A DNA stretch of 35,167 bases from Myxococcales bacterium (GTDB lineage: Bacteria > Myxococcota_A > Polyangia > Haliangiales > Haliangiaceae). The notes under the pieces are model-generated. The model was not told where the DNA came from and ran no database searches. It saw only the letters and a program-made list of their open reading frames with translations. The position numbers and the translations under genes were made by a program. The first letter of the stretch is position 1. Every line of letters begins with the position of its first letter. The stretch spans positions 1 to 35,167 of the forward strand of contig WYBA01000044.1 of assembly GCA_011526095.1 (NCBI GenBank). The letters run 5' to 3'. Positions 1 through 6,842 of this stretch are shown here, piece by piece.

Positions 1-60
1 GCCGCGACGCGGCGGTGGACCGGGCGCGCCCGCCGCTCGCGCCGCGCGCCCGCCATCCGG

Positions 61-170
61 CGCCCGGGTGGCGGCGCCCGGGTGGCGGCGCCCGGGTGGC
101 GGCGCCTGTGCGGCGGCGCCTGTGCGGCGGCGCCTGTGCGGCGTCGGCTGTGCGGCGTCGGCTCGGGCGG
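61..170. repeat. 14-bp tandem repeat array downstream of flhG
   Basis: Seven contiguous 14-bp units run from 61 to 158, with a degraded eighth to 170. The first three read CGCCCGGGTGGCGG, the next three CGCCTGTGCGGCG(G/T), and the seventh starts CGGCTG. The ordered change from one variant to another suggests stepwise duplication. The unit is not a multiple of three and the array begins 10 bases beyond the flhG stop, so it is probably non-coding. Positions 1-60 show no gene I can support. Confidence 0.85.
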
Positions 171-179
171 ACCCTCGCC

Positions 180-1190
180 TCAGCCGGCGAGCGCGTCGGG
201 CACGCCGACCGCCTCGTCCGTGGGCGCGACGCCCGCGAACCGGGACGTGCCGCGCACGCCGGCGCGGTCCCGCCGCAGCCGCGCGATGTCGATCGCCGCG
301 AGCGCGCGCGCCAGCAGGCGCAGCTGCGTGGCCGCCGCACCGCCGCCGGAGGCGAGCAGCGGCGTCCGGGCGTTCACGGACTCGCGGATCTCGCTGCTGT
401 GTCGGATCATCGCCGTCACCGGCGCGGGCACGAGCAGGTAGTCGCGGATCATCCGCGACATGTTCGTGATGATGTGCGTCTCGCGCTCCTCGTGGACCTG
501 ATTGCCGACGGTGAGCACCCCGAAGTTGCCGAGCTGTGCGGCGCAGCGGTGCGCCAGCCCGGCCGAGCGGCGTCGCAGCGCGTCGAGCACGACGCCCATC
601 CGCTGGGTCTCGCCGACCTCCGCCAGCGTCGCGGTGATGAGCTCCTTGTCCTCGGGATGCTCGGCGGCGAGCGTCAGCGAGCGGTGGGCGGCCGCCTTGA
701 GGAACGAGTAGGCGTTCTGCAAGGACGTCAGCTGCGGCGTCATCACCAGCACCCGCAGATCGGCGAGATCGAAGAAGTCGAGCGTGTTGAGCGTCGTGCC
801 CGCGCCGAGATCGATCACCACCACATCGGTCGGCAGCCGCGCGATCGCGGTGAGCAGGCGTCGCTTGGCCTTGTGGCTGAGGTTGGCCACGCCGACGCGC
901 GCCGAGCCGGCGAGCAGCCGGACGCCGCTGGTCGGCGCGCGCATCAGCGCGGCCTCCAGGTCCTCGGTCTCGTGGTCGAGGAACGCCTGCAGGCCGCCCT
1001 CGGGGTGGGACAGGCCGAGCAGGGTGTGGAGGTTCGGGGCGCCGAGGTCGGCGTCGACCAGGACCACGTGCCGCCCCTGCGCGGCGAGCGCGTAGGCGAG
1101 GTTGGTCGAGATGACGCTCTTGCCGACGCCGCCCTTGCCGCCGCCGACGGCGACGATCCGGCCGGCTCTGGTGCGCTGGTTGGAGGCCAT
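180..1190 (-). CDS. flhG: FlhG/MinD-like flagellar number and placement ATPase
   Basis: A deviant Walker-A P-loop ATPase of the MinD/ParA family, 336 aa. GGKGGVGKS lies at residues 17-25, with signature Lys19 and catalytic Lys24. The A' motif DADLG is at 46-50 and a Walker-B stretch VVVIDLGAG at about residue 120. In flagellated bacteria this family (FlhG/YlxH) sets flagellar number and position by binding the membrane and regulating FlhF and C-ring assembly. The divergent flagellin gene supports FlhG over the division protein MinD. ATG 1190 is chosen because the P-loop follows directly; an upstream in-frame ATG at 1382 would add 64 low-complexity residues and run into the fliC leader. No clear Shine-Dalgarno is seen. 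The short N-terminus lacks the DQAxxLR motif by which typical FlhG activates FlhF, and no flhF is in the window. Confidence 0.85.
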   Translation of the reverse strand: MASNQRTRAGRIVAVGGGKGGVGKSVISTNLAYALAAQGRHVVLVDADLGAPNLHTLLGLSHPEGGLQAFLDHETEDLEAALMRAPTSGVRLLAGSARVGVANLSHKAKRRLLTAIARLPTDVVVIDLGAGTTLNTLDFFDLADLRVLVMTPQLTSLQNAYSFLKAAAHRSLTLAAEHPEDKELITATLAEVGETQRMGVVLDALRRRSAGLAHRCAAQLGNFGVLTVGNQVHEERETHIITNMSRMIRDYLLVPAPVTAMIRHSSEIRESVNARTPLLASGGGAAATQLRLLARALAAIDIARLRRDRAGVRGTSRFAGVAPTDEAVGVPDALAG

Positions 1191-1293
1191 GGCGCAGGTG
1201 GGATCGACCACCCGGGCCGCCCCTGAAGGGGGGCCGCGGAGGCGGGCGGGTGGATCGCCTCCGTCGGCGCGCGTCGACGTGCGCGTGACGGCC

Positions 1294-1320
1294 TCAAGGT
1301 GGCGCGGTCGTGGACGAACC
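1294..1320 (+). promoter_or_regulatory. sigma-28-like promoter of fliC
   Basis: TCAAGGTG (1294-1301), an 11-base spacer, then GACGAACC (1313-1320). It resembles the FliA consensus TAAAGTTT-N11-GCCGATAA in spacing and partly in sequence, and shares GGACGAACCA exactly with the element before fliS. Transcription would start near 1327, giving a leader of about 70 bases that ends in the AAGGAG ribosome site at 1383-1388. Confidence 0.6.
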
Positions 1321-1396
1321 AGGGACCAACACGGCGCGACGCCCACCGGGACGGCGCCTCCACCTCTCGAATCCGACACCACAAGGAGTCACGACG

Positions 1397-2221
1397 ATGG
1401 CGATCTCGGTCAACACCAACCCGACCTCACTCAACGCGCAGCGCAACCTGGGGCAGACCCAGCGCGCCCTCGGCGGCAACCTGTCGCGCCTGTCGAGCGG
1501 CCTGCGCATCAACCAGGCCTCCGACGATGCGGCGGGCCTCGGCATCAGCGAGCGCCTCAAGTCTCAGATCCGCGGCCTGTCGCAGGCGTCGCGCAACGCC
1601 AACGACGGCGTGTCGATGATCCAGGTCGCCGAGGGCGCGATGAACGAGCAGGCCGGCATCCTGACCCGCCTGCGCGAGCTCGCGGTCCAGTCCTCCAACG
1701 GCACGCTCGGCGCGGCGGAGCGCGGGTTCATCGACGCCGAGTCGGCCGAGCTGCTGGGCGAGCTCGACCGGATCTCGACGGTGACCGAGTTCAACGGCGT
1801 CAACATGCTCGGCGCCGACGCCGGCGCGATCTCGATGCAGGTCGGCATCCACGGCACCGCCGACGACCGGATCGACGTCACGTTCGATGCGACCGACTCG
1901 GCGACGCTCGGCGTCGACGCGATCGACCTCACCACCGCGGGCGGCGCGCAGGCGGCGCTCGCGACGATCGACACCGCGATCGACACGCTGTCGACCTCGC
2001 GCGCGACGATCGGCGCGTCGCAGAACCGCCTCCACGTCACGATGAACAACCTGTCGGTCGCGCACGAGAACCTGTCCGCCGCGAACTCGCGGATCCGTGA
2101 CGTCGACGTCGCGGAGGAGACCGCGGCGATGACCCGCAACCAGATCCTGAGCCAGGCCGGCGTCGCCGTCCTCGCCCAGGCCAACCAGCTGCCGTCGTCG
2201 GCGCTGTCGCTGCTCGGCTGA
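1397..2221 (+). CDS. fliC: Flagellin
   Basis: The filament subunit, exported by the flagellar type III system and polymerised outside the cell. The 274-aa product has the conserved N-terminal D0/D1 helices (AISVNTN, then a LSSGLRIN-type segment and ASDDAAGLGISE) and the C-terminal D1/D0 helices (NSRIRDVDVAEETA, ending ANQLPSSALSLLG). Only about 100 residues separate the two, so this is a short flagellin with a minimal outer domain. ATG 1397 is chosen over the in-frame ATG at 1310 because AAGGAG at 1383-1388 is well placed and flagellins begin with MAxxVNTN. A sigma-28-like promoter lies upstream, and fliD follows after 23 bases. Confidence 0.97.
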   Translation: MAISVNTNPTSLNAQRNLGQTQRALGGNLSRLSSGLRINQASDDAAGLGISERLKSQIRGLSQASRNANDGVSMIQVAEGAMNEQAGILTRLRELAVQSSNGTLGAAERGFIDAESAELLGELDRISTVTEFNGVNMLGADAGAISMQVGIHGTADDRIDVTFDATDSATLGVDAIDLTTAGGAQAALATIDTAIDTLSTSRATIGASQNRLHVTMNNLSVAHENLSAANSRIRDVDVAEETAAMTRNQILSQAGVAVLAQANQLPSSALSLLG

Positions 2222-2244
2222 TCGGCGCGTAGCGGAGGACGCCG

Positions 2245-3561
2245 ATGCCGACCGTCACGTTCGGAGGCCTGGCCACCGGGATCGACAGCAACTCGATCAT
2301 CGACAAGCTCGTCGAGCTCGAGGCGCTGCCGGCCCGCCGGCTCGAGTCGCGCAAGGCCGACGCTCAGAAGCGGAGCTCGGTGCTGTCCGATCTCATCGCC
2401 AAGCTCAGCGCGCTGGCGACGGCCGCGGCCGGCGTCGGCACCGCGGCGGAGCTGCGGCCGACCAAGCTCGCCGTCACCGGCAGCGAGCTCACGGCGACGG
2501 CGGGCAGCGGCGCCAGCGTCGGCACGTGGAACGTCCAGGTGTCGCAGCTCGCGCGCGCCGAGGCCAACCAGTCGGCGTCGTTCGCGACGCGTGACGCGGG
2601 CGTGGCCGGCGCCGGCGCCGTCGACGTCACCGTCGGCGGCGGCGCGCCCACGACGGTCAGCTGGTCGGCGACCGACTCGCTCGACGACATCGCGGCGCGG
2701 TTCGACGCGCTCGATGGCGTCTCGGCGGGCGTCGTCGATACGGGCGCCGGCTTCCGCCTGCTGGTCAGCGCGGAGTCGACCGGCGTCGCGGGCGCGCTGG
2801 CGTTCACGGAGTCCGGCGATCCGCTCGGGCTGACCGAGACGCAGGCCGCGTCCGACGCCGCGTTCACGATCAACGGCGTCGCCGTGACGCGCGCATCGAA
2901 CACCGTCACCGACGCGATCAACGGCGTCACGCTCCAGCTCGCGGGCGTCACCGCCTCGGGCGGCGCGGGCGCGCAGCTCCAGGTGCAGCGCGATCCGGCC
3001 GCGGCGCGCGCCAAGGTGCAGGCGGTCGTCGACGCGCACAACGCGGTCGTCAAGGTGCTGCAGGGGCAGCTGACCTACACGGGCGTCGAGCGCGGGGAGG
3101 AGTCGCTGTTCGGCGACTCGACCCTGCAGACGCTCCAGCGTCGACTCGGGACGGCGTGGTCGTCGCCGCTGACGTCGGGCACCGGTCAGGTATCCGCGCG
3201 CGACGCGGGCATCAAGCTGGCCAACGACGGCACGCTGTCGCTCGACGCCGCGACGTTCGACGCGTTCGCCGAGGCGTCGCCCGCCGCGATCGAGGACCTG
3301 CTGGGCGGGACCACCGGGATCGGCGGGCAGCTCGACGCGCTGGTGGACGAGATGACGCGCTCGAGCACCGGCCTGCTGACGATCAAGCAGGACTCGATCC
3401 GCGTCCGGACCCGCGCGTTCGACGACCAGATCGCGCGGATCGAGGACGCCGCGGACGCGCTCGGCGAGCGGCTGCGCAAGCAGTTCTCGTCGCTCGAGCA
3501 GGCGGTGTCGCTGATGCAGAGCAACCTCACCTACCTGTCCTCGCTGTTCGCCTCCAAGTGA
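2245..3561 (+). CDS. fliD: Flagellar filament cap protein FliD (HAP2)
   Basis: FliD forms the cap at the tip of the filament and guides flagellin polymerisation. The 438-aa product starts with the typical FliD N-terminal signature (FGGLATGIDSNSIIDKLVEL) followed by a long helix. A flagellin-hook IN-like central region contains FTINGVAVTR and AINGVTLQL. The C-terminal coiled-coil region runs from about residue 270 and includes LFGDSTLQTLQRRLG and the final helix EQAVSLMQSNLTYL. GCGGAGG at about 2232 is the ribosome site. It lies directly after fliC and is followed by a small gene after 6 bases, so it is probably cotranscribed from the fliC promoter. Confidence 0.95.
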   Translation: MPTVTFGGLATGIDSNSIIDKLVELEALPARRLESRKADAQKRSSVLSDLIAKLSALATAAAGVGTAAELRPTKLAVTGSELTATAGSGASVGTWNVQVSQLARAEANQSASFATRDAGVAGAGAVDVTVGGGAPTTVSWSATDSLDDIAARFDALDGVSAGVVDTGAGFRLLVSAESTGVAGALAFTESGDPLGLTETQAASDAAFTINGVAVTRASNTVTDAINGVTLQLAGVTASGGAGAQLQVQRDPAAARAKVQAVVDAHNAVVKVLQGQLTYTGVERGEESLFGDSTLQTLQRRLGTAWSSPLTSGTGQVSARDAGIKLANDGTLSLDAATFDAFAEASPAAIEDLLGGTTGIGGQLDALVDEMTRSSTGLLTIKQDSIRVRTRAFDDQIARIEDAADALGERLRKQFSSLEQAVSLMQSNLTYLSSLFASK

Positions 3562-3567
3562 CGTCCC

Positions 3568-3870
3568 ATGCCCCGCTGCCGCGCCACGCTCGAGGAGCTG
3601 CTCGCCGCCACGCCCGACCCGCCCACGGGGGCGCCGCCCGACGAGGTGCTGGCGCGCGCGACGGAGGTGCTGGCCGCCTGCGCGGTCGCGCTCGCGCGGC
3701 TGCGCGCGCAGCTCGACGGCGCGCCGGTCGATCTCGCCGACGAGGCGCTCGCGCGGCGGCTGCACGACCGCACGCGCGCGTGGGTCGACGCCGCTGCGCG
3801 CGCCCGGCGCGAGACTCTCGACCAGCTGACGTCGCTCGGGCGCGCGCGCCGGGCGGCGTGCCCCTACTGA
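3568..3870 (+). CDS. Small helical protein, possible FliT/FlgN-like export chaperone
   Basis: A 100-aa protein predicted to be almost wholly alpha-helical and rich in Ala, Arg and Leu, with no signal peptide or membrane segment. Small helical proteins directly downstream of fliD are often FliT-type chaperones of FliD, and position is the main argument here; no motif proves it. It resembles the 90-aa product at 6558-6830 in layout: a short N-terminal helix, a Pro/Gly-rich turn, then a helix ending RTRAWVDAAARARR against RARVWSEAAERAAAR. The two may be paralogues. ATG 3568 follows the fliD stop by 6 bases. Confidence 0.6.
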   Translation: MPRCRATLEELLAATPDPPTGAPPDEVLARATEVLAACAVALARLRAQLDGAPVDLADEALARRLHDRTRAWVDAAARARRETLDQLTSLGRARRAACPY

Positions 3871-3891
3871 CGCGCGCGGAAGGAGCCCGCG

Positions 3892-4413
3892 ATGAGTGAC
3901 GCCAGCGACGAGACCCCGGCCGAGGCCGAGGGTGGGGGCGCGTCCGCGAAGGCCGCCGCCAAGGGCGGGGGCGCGAGCAAGGTCCCGCTGATCCTGGGCG
4001 TGGTGAACATCGCCGCGACGGGCTTTCTGGTGTTCAAGGCGCTGACCGCGCCGCCACCGACCGCGCACGCGGGCGCGCCCGCGGCGCCGGCGCATGTCAG
4101 CCCGGCGATCTCGGGGCCCGTGGTCCCGCTCGAGCCGTTCGTGATCAACCTCAAGGACGAGGGCATCAGCCGCTACCTGCGGGCCACGTTCGAGGTCGAG
4201 CTCCTCGACGCCAAGGCGGTGGCCGATCTCAGGGCGGGGATGAAGCTCGTCCGCGACGCCGTCCTGCGCTACCTGTCGGACCTCGAGGTGGCCGACACGC
4301 TCGGCGCCGAGGCCAAGGACGCGATCCAGGTCGGCGTGCTGGCGCGGATCTCCGAGGTCCTGGGCGAGCACCGCGCGCGCCGGCTGTTCTTCACCGAGTT
4401 CGTCGTGCAGTGA
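3892..4413 (+). CDS. fliL: Flagellar basal-body protein FliL
   Basis: FliL is a single-pass inner-membrane protein that rings the stator units and supports torque. The 173-aa product has a charged, Gly/Ala-rich cytoplasmic N-terminus, one membrane segment at about residues 31-50 (VPLILGVVNIAATGFLVFKA), a Pro/Ala-rich linker and the periplasmic FliL domain. That domain has the expected order: LEPFVINLKD, SRYLRATFEVEL, a helix with RDAVLRYLSDLE, and the C-terminal LFFTEFVVQ. AAGGAG at about 3880 fits ATG 3892. The gene stands just before motA/motB, as in many flagellar operons. Confidence 0.93.
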   Translation: MSDASDETPAEAEGGGASAKAAAKGGGASKVPLILGVVNIAATGFLVFKALTAPPPTAHAGAPAAPAHVSPAISGPVVPLEPFVINLKDEGISRYLRATFEVELLDAKAVADLRAGMKLVRDAVLRYLSDLEVADTLGAEAKDAIQVGVLARISEVLGEHRARRLFFTEFVVQ

Positions 4414-4427
4414 TCGCCGGGGGCGCC

Positions 4428-4454
4428 TCAAGTCGGCGCCGCGCCAGCCGATGC
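4428..4454 (+). promoter_or_regulatory. sigma-28-like promoter of motA
   Basis: TCAAGTCG (4428-4435), N11, GCCGATGC (4447-4454). This is the best match in the window to the FliA consensus TAAAGTTT-N11-GCCGATAA: 5/8 in the -35 and 6/8 in the -10, with exact spacing. Only 7 bases separate the -10 from the motA ATG, and no Shine-Dalgarno lies between, so the transcript should be leaderless or nearly so. Confidence 0.75.
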
Positions 4455-4461
4455 ATCGGGC

Positions 4462-5313
4462 ATGGCCCTGATCGGAATCCTGATCGTCCTCGCGAGCGTC
4501 GGCGCCGGCTTCGCGATCGCGGGCGGGAACTTCGCCGTGCTGATCCAGCCGTCGGAGTTCGTCGTGATCATCGGCGCCGCGATCGGCGCCCTCGTCGCGA
4601 CCGCGCCAGGCAAGATGCGCGCCCGGGTGACGCACGCGATCAAGGGCGCGTTCAAGGACGCGGTGCCCAAGAAGGAGCACTACGTCGAGGCGCTCAAGCT
4701 GCAGTACGAGGTCTACCAGGCGGTGCGCCGCAACGGCGTGCTCGTGCTCGAACAGCACCTGAGCGATCCGGCGAAGAGCCCGATGTTCAAGAAGTACGGG
4801 TCGTTCATGGCCAACCACCACGCCGTCTCGTTCTTCACCGAGGCGCTCGAGCAGATGGTCGCGGGCGTCGACGTCATGGACGTCGACGGGCTGCTCGAGG
4901 CGGAGCTCGACACGCTGGCGGAGGAGGGGCACCTGCCGGTGGGCCTGATCAAGACCGTCGGTGACTCGCTGCCAGGGATCGGCATCGTCGCCGCCGTCCT
5001 CGGGATCATCGTGACGATGGGGCACATGGACGCCCCGCCTGCGGTCATCGGCATGCACGTCGCCGCCGCGCTGGTCGGCACGTTCCTGGGCATCCTGCTG
5101 TGCTACGGCGTGCTCCAGCCGCTCGCCAACAACGCCGAGCTGCAGGAGGTGCACCTGATGCGCTACCTCCAGTGCCTGCGCGCCGGGCTGATCGCGTCGA
5201 TGAAGGGCGCGTCACCGGCGGTCGCCGTCGAGTTCGCCCGCAAGGCGATCTTCACCGACGAGCGGCCGTCCTCGAAGGAGATGCAGAAGGCCCTGTCCGC
5301 GCTGAAGGGCTGA
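4462..5313 (+). CDS. motA: Flagellar motor stator protein MotA
   Basis: MotA forms the five-subunit ring around the MotB dimer, conducts ions and pushes on FliG. The 283-aa product has four membrane segments: near the N-terminus (ALIGILIVLASVGAG), residues about 34-52, and two C-terminal ones containing DSLPGIGIVAAVLGIIVTMG and VAAALVGTFLGILLCYGV. The cytoplasmic loop carries the conserved charged stretch RRNGVLVLEQHL that contacts FliG. The proline in DSLPGIG corresponds to the essential MotA proline. ATG 4462 begins right after the sigma-28-like -10 and has no ribosome site. motB follows 44 bases downstream. Confidence 0.96.
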   Translation: MALIGILIVLASVGAGFAIAGGNFAVLIQPSEFVVIIGAAIGALVATAPGKMRARVTHAIKGAFKDAVPKKEHYVEALKLQYEVYQAVRRNGVLVLEQHLSDPAKSPMFKKYGSFMANHHAVSFFTEALEQMVAGVDVMDVDGLLEAELDTLAEEGHLPVGLIKTVGDSLPGIGIVAAVLGIIVTMGHMDAPPAVIGMHVAAALVGTFLGILLCYGVLQPLANNAELQEVHLMRYLQCLRAGLIASMKGASPAVAVEFARKAIFTDERPSSKEMQKALSALKG

Positions 5314-5325
5314 TCCGGCCGCGCG

Positions 5326-5345
5326 CCACGCCACGCCACGCCACG
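5326..5345. repeat. 5-bp CCACG tandem repeat before motB
   Basis: Four exact, uninterrupted copies of CCACG lie in the 44-base gap between motA and motB, directly before the motB ribosome site (GAGAGGA, about 5346-5352). The unit is not a multiple of three and is outside the coding frames. Confidence 0.8.
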
Positions 5346-5357
5346 GAGAGGAACATC

Positions 5358-6185
5358 ATGAGCGCCGTCAAGCGCCCGGTCATCATCGTCAAGCGCAAGA
5401 AGGGCAAGGGGCACGGGCACCACGGGGGCGCCTGGAAGGTCGCCTACGCGGACTTCGTGACCGCGATGATGGCGCTGTTCATGGTGATGTGGCTGCTGGC
5501 CTCGACCGACGCCAAGAGTCGCAAGGAGATCGCCAACTACTTCCGCTCCGGCGTGCTGCCCGAGGGCGACCTGTCGATGGGGCGCGCGTCGCAGGTGGCG
5601 CCCGCGATCATCGAGGAGACCGGCGCGCCCAACCCGTCGCCCCGCCGGCTGGCGGAGGACGCCGCCGAGGAGATCCGCAAGGCGGTCGAGGAGTTCGCCG
5701 CGCAGGATCCGGTGATCGCGGAGATCGAGCGCCAGGTGAACGTCGAGGTCCGCGACGACGGCGTGCTGATCGAGGCGGTGGACCGCGACGGTGGCGCGTC
5801 GCTGCTGTTCGACGTGGCCTCGGCGGACCTCAAGCCGGCGCTGCAAGCGCTGCTGGCGCGCCTCGGCCCGCAGTTGTCCGGGATGGACGGCGTCGTCGAG
5901 GTCATCGGGCACACGGACGCGCGGCCGTTCGCCGACGGGCGGATGGACAACTGGACGCTGTCGCACCGGCGAGCCGACGCGGCCCGCCGCGTGCTCGTCG
6001 CCGCCGGGCTGCCAAGCGACCGCATGTACGGGGTGACCGCGCGCGCTGCGACGCAGCCGCGCAACGCCGGCGATCCGTTCGCCGCCGAGAACCGTCGGCT
6101 GGGCATCCTGCTCCGGCCGCGGAGCGCGCCCGCGGCCGCGGCGCCGGCGCCTCAAGCCCTCCCTGCCGCGGACGAACCACGGTGA
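5358..6185 (+). CDS. motB: Flagellar motor stator protein MotB
   Basis: MotB anchors the stator to peptidoglycan and carries the proton-accepting aspartate. The 275-aa product has a basic N-terminus, then a single membrane helix (VAYADFVTAMMALFMVMWLL) with the essential Asp at residue 32. A plug/linker region rich in E and A follows, and then a C-terminal OmpA-like peptidoglycan-binding domain with VEVIGHTDARPF and the NWTLSHRRADAARRVL helix. GGAGAGGA precedes ATG 5358. The 3' end of the gene contains the sigma-28-like element for fliS. The last about 20 residues are an Ala/Pro-rich tail. Confidence 0.95.
   Translation: MSAVKRPVIIVKRKKGKGHGHHGGAWKVAYADFVTAMMALFMVMWLLASTDAKSRKEIANYFRSGVLPEGDLSMGRASQVAPAIIEETGAPNPSPRRLAEDAAEEIRKAVEEFAAQDPVIAEIERQVNVEVRDDGVLIEAVDRDGGASLLFDVASADLKPALQALLARLGPQLSGMDGVVEVIGHTDARPFADGRMDNWTLSHRRADAARRVLVAAGLPSDRMYGVTARAATQPRNAGDPFAAENRRLGILLRPRSAPAAAAPAPQALPAADEPR
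6152..6178 (+). promoter_or_regulatory. sigma-28-like promoter of the fliS unit, inside motB
   Basis: TCAAGCCC (6152-6159), N11, GACGAACC (6171-6178). The -10 octamer and its flanks (GGACGAACCA) are identical to those before fliC at the same spacing. The element lies within the last codons of motB. The fliS ATG is 11 bases beyond the -10, so the leader would be only a few bases. Confidence 0.55.
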
Positions 6186-6189
6186 TGTC

Positions 6190-6561
6190 ATGAATGCCCG
6201 CGCCATCCGCAGCTACCGCATCGTCTCCGTCGAGTCCGCGCCCCCGCGGCAGCTCCTCGAGGAGCTCCTCCGCCGCGCGATCGCCGACTGCGAGCGCGCC
6301 CGCGAGCGGATCCTGGCCGGCGACGATCGCGGCAAGGGCGAGCAGATCGGTCACGCCATCGCGATCGTCGGCGAGCTGATCGCCGCGCTGGATCACGGGG
6401 CGGCGCCGGAGCTCGCCGCGCGGCTGGCCGCGCTCTACGACTTCGTGATCGCGCGCCTCGGCCACGCCAACGTCACCCGCGACCCCGTGGCCGCGGGCCA
6501 GGCCGCGGGGGTGCTGCGGACGCTCGCCGCCGGGTTCGCGCACGTCGCGGGGACGCCGTGA
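6190..6561 (+). CDS. fliS: Flagellin export chaperone FliS
   Basis: FliS binds newly made flagellin, prevents early polymerisation and delivers it to the export gate. The 123-aa helical product follows the family pattern: a leading Tyr region (RSYRIVSVESAPPRQLLEELL), a helix with AIADCERARERILAGD, then HAIAIVGELIAALD and LAALYDFVIARLGHANV. LYDFVIARL-xAN is the most diagnostic part. ATG 6190 lies 4 bases after the motB stop. The stop overlaps the GTG of the next gene (GTGA), so the two are translationally coupled. Confidence 0.92.
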   Translation: MNARAIRSYRIVSVESAPPRQLLEELLRRAIADCERARERILAGDDRGKGEQIGHAIAIVGELIAALDHGAAPELAARLAALYDFVIARLGHANVTRDPVAAGQAAGVLRTLAAGFAHVAGTP

Positions 6562-6830
6562 CGGCGCCGCGCGGGTCCGCGCGCGAGCTGGCCGCCGTGC
6601 TCGCCGCGATCGGCGAGCCGCCCGGCGAGGACGCCCCCGCGGCGGACGTGCTGCGGGGAGCGTGGATCGCGTTGACCGCGGTCGCCCCGACGCTGTCGCG
6701 CCTGCGCGGCGTCGCGACGATGTTCTCGACCGACGAGCAGCTCGAGCGCGCCCTCGCGGCGCTTCAGGAGCGCGCCCGGGTGTGGAGCGAGGCGGCCGAG
6801 CGGGCCGCCGCCCGGTCGCGCCGCGTCTGA
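6558..6830 (+). CDS. Small helical protein coupled to fliS
   Basis: A 90-aa, mostly helical protein without signal peptide or membrane segment, starting at GTG 6558 inside the fliS stop. Position after fliS suggests a FliT/FlgN-like export helper, but no family motif is decisive. Its C-terminal helix (LQERARVWSEAAERAAARS) resembles that of the small protein after fliD, and the two may be paralogues serving the cap and filament proteins. An AAGGAG site and the large GGDEF-kinase gene follow after 12 bases. Confidence 0.6.
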   Translation: MTAPRGSARELAAVLAAIGEPPGEDAPAADVLRGAWIALTAVAPTLSRLRGVATMFSTDEQLERALAALQERARVWSEAAERAAARSRRV

Positions 6831-6842
6831 ACAAGGAGCCCC

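Noticed and set aside
1..56. Possible start of a further minus-strand gene (ATG at 56)
   Set aside because: Only about 18 codons are visible, no ribosome site or family signal is seen, and the 14-bp repeats lie directly upstream.
1564..5154. A 1196-codon open frame on the minus strand across the flagellar genes
   Set aside because: It lies opposite fliC, fliD, fliL and motA, is dominated by Arg, Asp and Ala repeats and has no recognisable domain. Such antisense frames are expected at this GC content.
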